Below, piece by piece: positions 16,337 to 24,141 of a stretch of DNA of 64,000 nucleotides. A model generated the notes under the pieces. It was not told the origin of the DNA. It was given only the letters and a program-made list of their open reading frames with translations, and made no database searches. The stretch is taken from NCBI RefSeq assembly GCF_003626695.1, contig NZ_RBAH01000001.1:1-64000 (forward strand), given 5' to 3'. Position numbers and translations under genes: made by a program. Position 1 is the first letter of the stretch, and the number at the start of each line of letters is the position of its first letter. This DNA is from Paenibacillus ginsengarvi (lineage in GTDB: Bacteria; Bacillota; Bacilli; Paenibacillales; NBRC-103111).

Positions 16337-18661
16337 TCAGCTCATAATGCCGTAATTGCGAAGCAACTGCTTCAGCAAGTTCACTTCTGTCTCCAACTGC
16401 CCAAGCGTCGAACCGCTCGTATCGGCGATTCCGGGCAGCGTCCCGATCGACGCAAACGTTGCGAAGGACGGCGGGGCATACGTTACCGGGCTTGCGGAAG
16501 GAACGTCGGACGTGAGATTCGCATTCAGCCTCACCTGATTGCCGGATATACGCACGATTCGTCTCAACTGGTTGCCCGTCTGGATGCGAACCCACATCTC
16601 CGGCTTTAGCGCGGATGAATCGTTTACGTTTATATACGGCGTGTTTATCGCTCCTGTCGCCGTAACCCCAGTCAGCGTGCCGGCCGTTCCGGTCGCCGTC
16701 ACCTTGTATCCGGCGGGCGACTGTCCCGACGTTACGGCAAGTCCCGTATATAGCACGATTTCGCCTTGATTAAACGTGCCCGACATCGGCGGGAAGGACG
16801 CGCTCGTTTTAATGGATGGCAGATCGGTCGTCACCGACGGGCTGACGCTGAACCAAAGTCCGCCTTGTTTCGAGGTAATCAGATTGTTCGTAACGGATAC
16901 ATTCGTAAAGGTCCCGTCGAAGTCGTTGACTCGGATCGAGAACAGTCCCTTCGCCTGATCGTACGTATCGGAGATGAAATTGCCGGTAACGACGGCGCCG
17001 TCGACCGTCGAGCGGAGCAGGATGCCGGCCCGATACAGTTCGCTGGGAGCCGGATAATGGCCACTGTTCATAATCGAGTTGCCGGTAATCTGGATATTGC
17101 GGGCTTTGCCGATTTTGCTGTTGCTTCCGATACGTATGCCCGCGGCGGGAGCGTTTCGGATCAGGTTGTTGCTAATGACTACGTTTAAGATATCGTTCTC
17201 TTTCACGAGACCGATACCGTAGCCGAGATCATTGAAGCCGGAGCGGACCGTGAATTCCTCCTGAAATACGATCGTGTTGCCGGTAATCGTAATGTTCTCA
17301 AAGGCTCCGGTTTCGGTCGCGCCTCCCGCACTCGATATCCCCGTTGTCGTATACCGCTGATGAACCGTATTGGCGAGATAAATCGTATTGCCGCTGACCG
17401 TTACGTTGCGGAGCGGATACGTTTTCCACGGCCACAGCTGAATGCCCTGATTCGCATTGCTGAACGTATTGTCCGCTATCGTCATATCGGCGTGCTCGAC
17501 CGATACGCCATTCGCCTGGGCGTTGACGCCCGTATAATAACCATCGCTGACGTTGTTCGTTACGACGCTTTGTCCCCCGTGCGTTTCGATCGCCCCGCGC
17601 GCCTTTTGCCCCGGCCCGGCATAGAACAGGCAGTTCGTCACCGTATGGTTTTGCCCGTTCAAATAAATCGCGGAGTTGTCATAGGCCGGATCTCCCTTAG
17701 CCATGACGAAATGGAACCGGCAGTTCGTGATCGTCGCATTTTTGCCCCGCTCGTTGTTCAGCGTAATCGTATTGACGCCGCACGTCGGATCGAACGTGAC
17801 GTTATCGACGGCGATATTCTCGTAGTTGTACAAAGCGACGACAAATTGCCAATAGTAGCTGTCAGTGCGCGTCAAGTTAATATTACATGTCGTATTATTT
17901 TGCGGATTTTGGTCGACGCGCAAATTCGCGATACGCACATTTTTGAGCGGAACGCCGGAGTTTGCGGAGCCGAACATCATCCCGTAATCGCCGGCATTGT
18001 CCTTCACCTTGACGATCGAAGCGGTGCCTTCGCCGAGCAGGTGAACATCGTTTCGCAGGTTGATCTTCGTACTGCCGGAAGGAGAGACGATATACGTCCC
18101 CTTCGGAAAATAAACCGTTCCGCCTCCGTTTGCGCTTGCCGCATCGATCGTTTTTTGGATGGTGGACATGTCGTCGGTTGTTCCGTCTCCCTTGGCGCCG
18201 AACCATTTCACGTTCCAATACGGAACTTCCATCAGCCGCTTCAAACGGGCGCCGGATGCGGCGACGACCACCGTCCCCGTATTGTCCGCCGATAACGTAT
18301 CGAGCAGGTCGCACTTAAAGTGGCCTTCCTGTCCTTTATCGGTCACGAGATACACATAATCCGGCTCTGGGGCCGTCATCGCCCGCAGTTCCGCTATCGT
18401 CGTAGCGATAACATACTCGAGCGCCGTCAAACTGTCCACTTGTCCTGCGATGCCCCCGCGGTTGCCCGCCCCATAAACGGCGCCGGATACGTTCTCGCCG
18501 CCTTTCGCCGCATTTCCTACGGCCCCGTACAACAAGGCGGCCGCTCCGGCCATACCGGCCGAGAGAAGCAATTTTCGCCGGCTGATCGCCTGTTGTTCCG
18601 CGTTCCCGCTCCGAGCCTGCTCCGTTTCGCTTTTGGTCTGGATCTGTTCCTTGTCCATCAT
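16337..18661 (-). CDS. Tat-exported right-handed beta-helix protein 1 (pectate-lyase superfamily)
   Basis: 774 residues, predicted extracellular. The start at 18661 follows AAAGGGAGGG. The N-terminus has a twin-arginine signal, ISRRKLLLSAGMAGAAALLYG (about 26-46). Residues 95-150 resemble the linker seen before tailspike-like lyases (DTLSADNTGTVVVAASGARLKR). Then comes the pectate_lyase_3 start WFGAKGDGTTDD and GGGTVYFPKGTYIV. The middle 400 residues are repeated N-x-I/V-T-G-N-x-I strands of a parallel beta-helix. The C-terminus ends in a Leu-rich helix (QLETEVNLLKQLLRNYGI). The enzyme class, lyase or hydrolase, cannot be told. Confidence 0.85.
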   Translation of the reverse strand: MMDKEQIQTKSETEQARSGNAEQQAISRRKLLLSAGMAGAAALLYGAVGNAAKGGENVSGAVYGAGNRGGIAGQVDSLTALEYVIATTIAELRAMTAPEPDYVYLVTDKGQEGHFKCDLLDTLSADNTGTVVVAASGARLKRLMEVPYWNVKWFGAKGDGTTDDMSTIQKTIDAASANGGGTVYFPKGTYIVSPSGSTKINLRNDVHLLGEGTASIVKVKDNAGDYGMMFGSANSGVPLKNVRIANLRVDQNPQNNTTCNINLTRTDSYYWQFVVALYNYENIAVDNVTFDPTCGVNTITLNNERGKNATITNCRFHFVMAKGDPAYDNSAIYLNGQNHTVTNCLFYAGPGQKARGAIETHGGQSVVTNNVSDGYYTGVNAQANGVSVEHADMTIADNTFSNANQGIQLWPWKTYPLRNVTVSGNTIYLANTVHQRYTTTGISSAGGATETGAFENITITGNTIVFQEEFTVRSGFNDLGYGIGLVKENDILNVVISNNLIRNAPAAGIRIGSNSKIGKARNIQITGNSIMNSGHYPAPSELYRAGILLRSTVDGAVVTGNFISDTYDQAKGLFSIRVNDFDGTFTNVSVTNNLITSKQGGLWFSVSPSVTTDLPSIKTSASFPPMSGTFNQGEIVLYTGLAVTSGQSPAGYKVTATGTAGTLTGVTATGAINTPYINVNDSSALKPEMWVRIQTGNQLRRIVRISGNQVRLNANLTSDVPSASPVTYAPPSFATFASIGTLPGIADTSGSTLGQLETEVNLLKQLLRNYGIMS

Positions 18662-18735
18662 CGATTCCCTCCCTTTAATGTGTCGTCTGCCATTCAGGGC
18701 GGCCAGTCTCGGAGCTTGCGGCAGACGAATCAAAC

Positions 18736-18749
18736 TGCAACCGCTTTCA
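18736..18749. promoter_or_regulatory. cre (CcpA) box before beta-helix gene 1
   Basis: The minus strand reads TGAAAGCGGTTGCA, a full match to TGNAANCGNNNNCA. It sits 75-88 bases upstream of the start codon, between the 41-bp element and the gene, a position that suits catabolite repression. Confidence 0.7.
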
Positions 18750-18812
18750 AAGCGGCATTACTGTAATCATAACGCGGAGATGCGCATCGGGGCTTTGGAA
18801 GATTCTTCGCAC

Positions 18813-18853
18813 TTTTTGCATTACGGCTAGTATTATCGTTCAGCGCATTTGTA
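18813..18853. promoter_or_regulatory. Shared 41-bp element, copy 3 (beta-helix gene 1)
   Basis: TTTTTGCA, 14 bases, ATCGTTC, 4 bases, CATTTGTA. It lies 152-192 bases upstream of the beta-helix gene start at 18661. Confidence 0.8.
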
Positions 18854-18869
18854 CTTTTTATCGCAAACG

Positions 18870-18905
18870 GCAAAAAAAGCCCCGAAACAACAGTTTCGGG
18901 AGCTT
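18870..18905 (-). terminator. Terminator of the GntR-ABC-methyltransferase operon
   Basis: The minus strand reads AGCTCCCGAAAC, a four-base loop, GTTTCGGGGCT and then TTTTTTG. It lies about 50 bases after the methyltransferase stop. Confidence 0.85.
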
Positions 18906-18955
18906 CATGTGAAGACAAGGCCAAGCCCGCAAGCCGCCGGGCCGGATAGTCCGTA

Positions 18956-19504
18956 TCATCTTCTTTTGCATTTGAACACCCAGGCTGGCGGGACGTTCAT
19001 CCACGTATATCCGAGCTCAAAGGACGGGAAATGTTCCTGAAATTTCTTCTTCAGCAGCAGCGTATATTGAAAAGCGACGAACGTGCCGTCGGGAGCGAGC
19101 GCATCATGGATCGTACGTAACAGCTCGTGTTGCAAATGGGGCGGAAAATTCGCAAACGGCAGCCCCGAAATGATCAAGTCGAACGGGCGTCCCGTTTCTT
19201 TGACGACGGTGCCAAGCTTCAGCGCATCGTCCAAAATCGTCAAGTCCGGATACCGATGCTGCAAGTTTTGGCGAAACGCCTCGTTTTTCTCGAACAGAAT
19301 AAACCGGCTCGTTCCGCTTCTCTTCTCTTCAATATGCCGGGTGAAGACGCCGGTTCCGGGTCCGAGCTCCGCAATCATTTGCAGCTTATGCCAGGGAACC
19401 GTAGGCGGGAGCATTTTGCGCGCCAAAAAGTTCGAGCTTGGGATTACGCTTCCGACCTGAGCCGTATTCGTCAAAAATTCGCCGAGAAACGAAACCTTTT
19501 TCAT
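18956..19504 (-). CDS. Class I SAM-dependent methyltransferase (PmtA/KsgA-like)
   Basis: 182 residues. The SAM-binding motif I is MIAELGPGTGVFTRHI (about 45-60), followed by the acidic LFEKNEAFRQ and the motif IV segment LIISGLPFANFPP, which resembles the NLPF/N-P-P-Y-type catalytic loops of rRNA adenine and phospholipid N-methyltransferases. The ATG overlaps the stop of the ABC permease by four bases (ATGA), so it is translated with the exporter operon. The substrate, lipid or another small molecule, is not certain. Confidence 0.8.
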   Translation of the reverse strand: MKKVSFLGEFLTNTAQVGSVIPSSNFLARKMLPPTVPWHKLQMIAELGPGTGVFTRHIEEKRSGTSRFILFEKNEAFRQNLQHRYPDLTILDDALKLGTVVKETGRPFDLIISGLPFANFPPHLQHELLRTIHDALAPDGTFVAFQYTLLLKKKFQEHFPSFELGYTWMNVPPAWVFKCKRR

Positions 19505-20172
19505 GCGACACCAACTTTCTTATCCAATAAATACAAGCTGCCATATGCTAAAAGCACATCCGCCGCCAGAAAGGTGAATAGGGACGGCAGAACGGAAGAA
19601 ATGCCGGTTAGTACGAACAATCCTGCGATAAAGCTGATGAAGGTGATCGGAACGGAAAACGCTCCCTGCCATTTTCCAATAAAGACGCTGAAAAACGACA
19701 GCAGGATGATAGACGTTGCGGCAAGCAGCCATCTTACAAGCAGCAGCAGCTTCGGCCAATCGAATGCCAGGAGCGGCTCCGAACGAAACATGCTGCCGTC
19801 CGCAATCGTGTTCTGAATCGTAAATCCCGCGATGATAACCGCAAGAATCAGCAGCAATTCCAGCATAATCGCTATATATTTAGCGGCTATAAGATGCAGC
19901 CGGGAGACCGGCAAAATCATCAGCTTATAGATCGAATGCTGCTTCCATTCCTCGATCCACGTTGTAAAACAACGAATAAGCGGAAGCAAAAACCCGCATA
20001 GAAGCACCCCGCTATTGAGCGTTCTAATGAGATCGAGCGCCCCTGGAACAGAGAGGGTCGCAGTCAGGACGGCAAGAGCGGCTTGAATGATGGCGATTAC
20101 GGTTAGCGAAACGACGAGCGCATTGCGGCGATCCCGCAGTTCGGTTTTGATTAAGCGGCTAAAGGCGCGCAT
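19501..20172 (-). CDS. ABC transporter permease, YtrA-operon type
   Basis: 223 residues with about six hydrophobic segments (for example ALVVSLTVIAIIQAALAVL, LLLILAVIIAGFTIQ, SIILLSFFSVFIGKW). It shows the layout of ABC-2-like membrane subunits that pair with a separate ATPase. It overlaps the ATPase gene by 14 bases. The partner regulator is a short GntR protein, as in ytrABC-type systems that respond to cell-envelope stress. The transported compound is unknown. Confidence 0.8.
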   Translation of the reverse strand: MRAFSRLIKTELRDRRNALVVSLTVIAIIQAALAVLTATLSVPGALDLIRTLNSGVLLCGFLLPLIRCFTTWIEEWKQHSIYKLMILPVSRLHLIAAKYIAIMLELLLILAVIIAGFTIQNTIADGSMFRSEPLLAFDWPKLLLLVRWLLAATSIILLSFFSVFIGKWQGAFSVPITFISFIAGLFVLTGISSVLPSLFTFLAADVLLAYGSLYLLDKKVGVA

Positions 20173-20860
20173 GCTCGTACACCTCTCTCAATACATCCGC
20201 CAAAGACTGGTTCCGCTCCTGCTTGACCGTCTCGACATGGCCTTCCAGCAGCAGCTTCCCATCGTGTACGAACAAAAAATCGTCGATGATCAGCTCCACT
20301 TCGGCTACCTCATGCGTCGTGATGATAATCGTCTGCCCGTCATTAATGAAATCTTCCACGATAGCCTGGGCAATTTGCCTTCTGGCAAATGGATCGATGC
20401 CGGCAAAAGGATCGTCCAGCAGCACATATTTGGCATGACGGCTGAGTGCCAGCAGCAGCTTCATCTTGGCGCGCGTACCTTTGGAGACGTCCCGGATCAG
20501 CAAGTCCGGGTTCAGCTCGAAATAGTGCAGCAGATGCTTCGCCTTCTCGTCGTTCCAATCCCAGTACACGTCTCTCATATAAAGCATGGCGTCCGATAAA
20601 CGCATCCATGAATTCCAAATATCTACATCCGGCAAGTAAGACAGCTTCGCTCTCGTCGATAGGTTAGGGGGCATGCCGTCAATCCGGATCTCGCCCCGGT
20701 CGAGTTGGACGAGTCCTGCTAGCGCTTTCAAAGCCGTCGATTTCCCCGACCCGTTCGCGCCGAGCAGCCCGACCATTTTCCCTTCTTCGATCGTGAAGCT
20801 AAGCTCGTTTAACGCTTTTCTGCTTCCGAATGATTTGATAGCCTGCTCCACTCTGATCAT
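20159..20860 (-). CDS. ABC transporter ATP-binding protein
   Basis: 233 residues. Walker A is GLLGANGSGKSTALKAL (about 33-49), the signature region is degenerate (RDVSKGTRAKMKLLLAL instead of LSGGQ), Walker B is YVLLDDPFAGID, and the switch His is in TTHEV. Modified signature loops are common in this exporter subgroup. The start overlaps the GntR stop by four bases. It forms one transcript with the GntR regulator, permease and methyltransferase. Confidence 0.92.
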   Translation of the reverse strand: MIRVEQAIKSFGSRKALNELSFTIEEGKMVGLLGANGSGKSTALKALAGLVQLDRGEIRIDGMPPNLSTRAKLSYLPDVDIWNSWMRLSDAMLYMRDVYWDWNDEKAKHLLHYFELNPDLLIRDVSKGTRAKMKLLLALSRHAKYVLLDDPFAGIDPFARRQIAQAIVEDFINDGQTIIITTHEVAEVELIIDDFLFVHDGKLLLEGHVETVKQERNQSLADVLREVYEHARL

Positions 20861-21237
20861 TTCGACTTCCCCCTCTCCAATACCTTCTTTACATACGCTA
20901 AAATTTCTTCATCCGATTTCCCGAAGCCGCGCAGCATCCCGATGCAGTGAAGGACCGCCGTTTCTAGAGCTTCCTCGCGAAGCGCCTCGAGCATGCCGAC
21001 ATCGCTCGTCATGAAGCTTCCCTGGCCTCTCGCCGTCACGATCAGCTTCATATCCTCCATCTCCCGGTACGCCCGCTGAATCGTGTTCGGATTTACGCCG
21101 AGGCTTCTCGCCAGCTCGCGCCGCGAAGGGATTTCTTGTCCAAGCTTATAGGTACCGTTCAAAAACTTGAGCTTGATGTCATCGATGATCTGAGCGTAGA
21201 TCGGCTCCTTCTGATTGAACTCCATTGCAACCTCCAC
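20857..21237 (-). CDS. GntR-family repressor, YtrA subgroup
   Basis: 126 residues. The N-terminal winged helix has EPIYAQIIDDIKLKFLNG and the recognition region EIPSRRELARSLGVNPNTIQRA. Only a short helical tail follows instead of a ligand-binding domain, as in YtrA proteins. The start at 21237 is just downstream of a 15-bp-arm perfect palindrome (21249-21282), the likely operator, so it probably represses its own four-gene operon. Confidence 0.9.
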   Translation of the reverse strand: MEVAMEFNQKEPIYAQIIDDIKLKFLNGTYKLGQEIPSRRELARSLGVNPNTIQRAYREMEDMKLIVTARGQGSFMTSDVGMLEALREEALETAVLHCIGMLRGFGKSDEEILAYVKKVLERGKSK

Positions 21238-21248
21238 GGACTAACACA

Positions 21249-21282
21249 GTGTTACTGTATTAATTACTTAATACAGTAACAC
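21249..21282. promoter_or_regulatory. Perfect palindromic operator before the GntR operon
   Basis: GTGTTACTGTATTAA, a four-base spacer, then TTAATACAGTAACAC. The 15-bp arms are exact and it lies 12 bases upstream of the GntR start, where a promoter would be. It fits a dimeric GntR/YtrA binding site. Confidence 0.8.
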
Positions 21283-21326
21283 GGATCGATACCGGTGTCA
21301 ATCGGTTATCGGGCTAGCTAAGGGCA

Positions 21327-21358
21327 AGCAAAAACCCCGGAACTGCCGCTCCGGGGCG
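21327..21358 (-). terminator. Terminator of beta-helix gene 2
   Basis: The minus strand has CCCCGGA, an eight-base loop, then TCCGGGG with TTTTTGCTTG after it. It lies about 50 bases past the stop at 21411. Confidence 0.8.
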
Positions 21359-21410
21359 CAAAATGCCATTATACGGTTTACCGTGCAGACCGCGGACGGT
21401 TAGGCTCCCC

Positions 21411-23795
21411 TCAAGGCTGAATGATGCCGAAATTGCGCAGCGCTTGCTTCAAAGCATTAACCTCCGTCTCCAACTGATCGACCGTGAGTCCCGTCGTATC
21501 CGCCTGCGCAGGCAGCTTACCGATCCGGCCGAACGGCTCGTAGACCGGAGGCAAGTAGGAGACTCCGCTCGCCGTAACCGTCGCCGCTAACGGCGCGTTC
21601 ACTCTCAACTCGTTGCCGGCAATCCGGTTAATGCGGCGAACCTGGCTGCCGGATGCAAATTGAATCCACTGGCCGACCTTCAGCTTCGACGAATCGTTCA
21701 CCGTTACTTTGTAAGTGCCGACTGTCCCCGTCGCGGTAACGCCTGTTAGCGTACCGAAGGTGCCGCCGTTCAGAATGCGGTAGCCGACCTGTGTTGCCCC
21801 GGCTGTAATGGCCCCGCCGTTCACGAGCACGATCGTTCCGGGCTGGTACGTCGTTCCGGCCTCCATAAGCGGATCGTCGAACGTTTTGGCCGTGAACTTC
21901 ATATATTTCTCAGCCTCGTCCGTCCGCACCGTACTATGCAGATCGAGCCATAACCCGCCCTGTTTCGACGTAATCAGGTTATCCTTCACTTCGACCTCAG
22001 TGAACGTTCCGTCGGCGGCGTTCATCCGAATGGCGTACAGCCCGAGCGACGTATCGTACGTTTCATTGATCGTATTGCCGGATACGACGGCGCCGACAAC
22101 GGTGGAGCGCAGCAAAATCGCGGCTTTGTACGCCTCGTTGCCGGCCGGGTAATGTCCGGCGTTGACGATGATATTATCCGTTATGCGCAAGTTCGACATC
22201 GTCCCGACCTTGCTCGTGTTGCCGATATGGATCGCGGCGATCGGCGCATTTTTGATCACATTGTTGCTGATGATTACGTTCTTCACGTTCGTATCTCGAA
22301 CGAAACCGATGCCGTAGCAGAATCCTTCCAGCAGATTCGACCGCTTCGTAAACTCTTCCTCGCACGTAATGGTATTGCCCGTAATCGTAATGTTCTCGAA
22401 CATCCCCGTATGATCGGGCGGCAAATAGCCGGGAAACGCTCCGATGCCGACCATCATGTCGCGCTGCTTTTGAGCGTTGGCGAGGCTGATCGTATTGCCG
22501 GAAACGGTTACATTTTTTAGCGAATATTGCTTGTACGGCCAAAACTGGATCGCGTGCACGGCATTCGTAAACGTGTTCCCCGTAACGCTCATATCCCCGT
22601 TTTCGCCGCTCGTCTCGCTGGATTGAATATGTACGCCGGTCACATAACCGTCGGAGACGTTGCCCGACACGACGCTCTTGCCCGTATGCGTCTCGATCGC
22701 TCCCATCGCCTTCTCGCCGGGCGCGGCATAAAATCGGTTATTGCTCACGATATGGGATTTGCCGTTCACATAAACGGCGGAGTTATCGTAACCGTCGAAG
22801 CCTCTTGCATGAACGAAGTTAAACGAGCAATTGCGTACGACCGCGCCCGTCGACGATGCGTTATTCAGTACGACCGTGTTCCAGCCGCAGATCGGATCGA
22901 ACGTACAGTCCTCAATGACAATATTCTCATAATCGAACAATCCGATGCAGTACTGGGTCCAGTAATAGTCGGTGCGGCGATGGTCGATATTACACGTCGT
23001 GTTGCCGGACGGATTTTGATCGAAGCGCAAGCCGCGGATCGAAACGTTCTTCACCTTCGGCCAAGTTTGAAAGTTGCCGATGATCGTCCAGTAGTCGCCC
23101 GCATCGTTTTTGACCTTGATGACGGAGTTTGGTCCTTCCCCGAGCAGATGGACGTTATTTTTCGGTACGATCCGGCGGGTTTGCAGCAGAGGCGAGACGA
23201 TGTACGTCCCTTTCGGAAAAAAGACAATTCCTCCGCCAAGAGCAAAGACGACATCAATCGCTGCCTGGATGATATCCAGATCGTCTGTCACTCCGTCGCC
23301 CTTCGCGCCGAACCATTTCACGCTGTAGCGGTCGTTCTCGACAATACGCTTGTAGCGGGCGCCCGACGACGAGACGAGAATAAGCCCGGTGTTGTCGGCC
23401 GACAGCGTATCGCCCGGATCGTAGTAGAAAAACCCTTCCTGTCCCGGATTCGTTACGTAGTAGAGCACGTCCGAACAAGGAACGCTGCTTGCTCTGAGAC
23501 TTTCGATCGTCGTTTTCACAAAATCGTTTCCTGTCTCCGGGTCGCAAGCTCCAGCTCCATAGACGCTGCTGTTAACCGTAGATTGGCCGGTACCCGCTCC
23601 CGCCATACTACTCGTTGCTCCGTACAATGACACGGCCGCTCCGGCGGCTCCGACCGAGGCCAGCATGAGCAGCTTGCGCCGCGTCATTTTTTGCACGGCA
23701 ATCGAATTCAGCTCGCTCCACGACGATTCTACTGCTTGTTCTTCTCTGGATTGGTTAGAATGTCCCTTTCTGCCTTGACTAGCACGATCGTCCAT
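21411..23795 (-). CDS. Tat-exported right-handed beta-helix protein 2 (pectate-lyase superfamily)
   Basis: 794 residues, a clear full-length paralogue of the product at 16337-18661. The start at 23795 follows GGAGGCGG. The twin-arginine signal is MTRRKLLMLASVGAAGAAVSL (about 37-57), preceded by a polar Ser/Arg/Gln-rich stretch. It shares DTLSADNTGLILVSSSGARYKR, WFGAKGDGVTDDLD and GGGIVFFPKGTYIV, then many N-x-x-I-x-x-N beta-helix turns. It also shares the C-terminal helix LETEVNALKQALRNFGI. Both paralogues keep an N-P-x-x-N-T-T-C-N-I segment (about 255), so a common active-site or structural role is likely. The substrate is unknown. Confidence 0.85.
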   Translation of the reverse strand: MDDRASQGRKGHSNQSREEQAVESSWSELNSIAVQKMTRRKLLMLASVGAAGAAVSLYGATSSMAGAGTGQSTVNSSVYGAGACDPETGNDFVKTTIESLRASSVPCSDVLYYVTNPGQEGFFYYDPGDTLSADNTGLILVSSSGARYKRIVENDRYSVKWFGAKGDGVTDDLDIIQAAIDVVFALGGGIVFFPKGTYIVSPLLQTRRIVPKNNVHLLGEGPNSVIKVKNDAGDYWTIIGNFQTWPKVKNVSIRGLRFDQNPSGNTTCNIDHRRTDYYWTQYCIGLFDYENIVIEDCTFDPICGWNTVVLNNASSTGAVVRNCSFNFVHARGFDGYDNSAVYVNGKSHIVSNNRFYAAPGEKAMGAIETHTGKSVVSGNVSDGYVTGVHIQSSETSGENGDMSVTGNTFTNAVHAIQFWPYKQYSLKNVTVSGNTISLANAQKQRDMMVGIGAFPGYLPPDHTGMFENITITGNTITCEEEFTKRSNLLEGFCYGIGFVRDTNVKNVIISNNVIKNAPIAAIHIGNTSKVGTMSNLRITDNIIVNAGHYPAGNEAYKAAILLRSTVVGAVVSGNTINETYDTSLGLYAIRMNAADGTFTEVEVKDNLITSKQGGLWLDLHSTVRTDEAEKYMKFTAKTFDDPLMEAGTTYQPGTIVLVNGGAITAGATQVGYRILNGGTFGTLTGVTATGTVGTYKVTVNDSSKLKVGQWIQFASGSQVRRINRIAGNELRVNAPLAATVTASGVSYLPPVYEPFGRIGKLPAQADTTGLTVDQLETEVNALKQALRNFGIIQP

Positions 23796-23815
23796 CAATT
23801 CCGCCTCCATTTTTA

Positions 23816-23829
23816 TGTAACCGCTTTCA
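23816..23829. promoter_or_regulatory. cre (CcpA) box before beta-helix gene 2
   Basis: The minus strand reads TGAAAGCGGTTACA, a full match to TGNAANCGNNNNCA, 21-34 bases upstream of the start. It differs from the box before beta-helix gene 1 by one base. Confidence 0.72.
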
Positions 23830-23887
23830 CATCTTGCCCTTATTTTACCTCTTGCAGGCGGAAAAATCTTTGTAGTCTAGCCCGAAC

Positions 23888-23928
23888 TTTTTGCACAAGT
23901 ACGTACAAAATTGTACGGTATTTTTGCA
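23888..23928. promoter_or_regulatory. Shared 41-bp element, copy 4 (beta-helix gene 2)
   Basis: TTTTTGCA, 14 bases, ATTGTAC, 4 bases, TTTTTGCA. The middle block differs at two positions from copy 1. It is 93-133 bases upstream of the start at 23795. Confidence 0.75.
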
Positions 23929-24037
23929 CTATGTTGCAAAATGTAGGGTCCGGGGCCTTTTGCAGGGCGGCATGGTTTCCGGCAAGAAACGTCTCAAATT
24001 CCAAAAGCATAGCTGTTATCATCCGCGCGAAACAACA

Positions 24038-24083
24038 CGAAGCGGCAGCCGGGAACCTGCTCAGTTCCTGGACTGCCGCTTCG
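24038..24083 (-). terminator. Large hairpin after the methyltransferase gene
   Basis: CGAAGCGGCAG pairs with CTGCCGCTTCG, with an inner GGAAC facing GTTCC. It lies about 60 bases past the stop at 24142. The minus-strand flank is GTGTTGTTTCG, so the T-run is weak. Confidence 0.55.
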
Positions 24084-24141
24084 TTTCGCTATGTCTGCCG
24101 AGTAGAAACTACTTACTGGTTCTATGCTCCTGCCCCGCAGT

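Noticed and set aside
17360-18295. 311-residue open frame on the plus strand
   Set aside because: It is antisense to beta-helix gene 1; the periodic composition reflects the repeated turns on the other strand.
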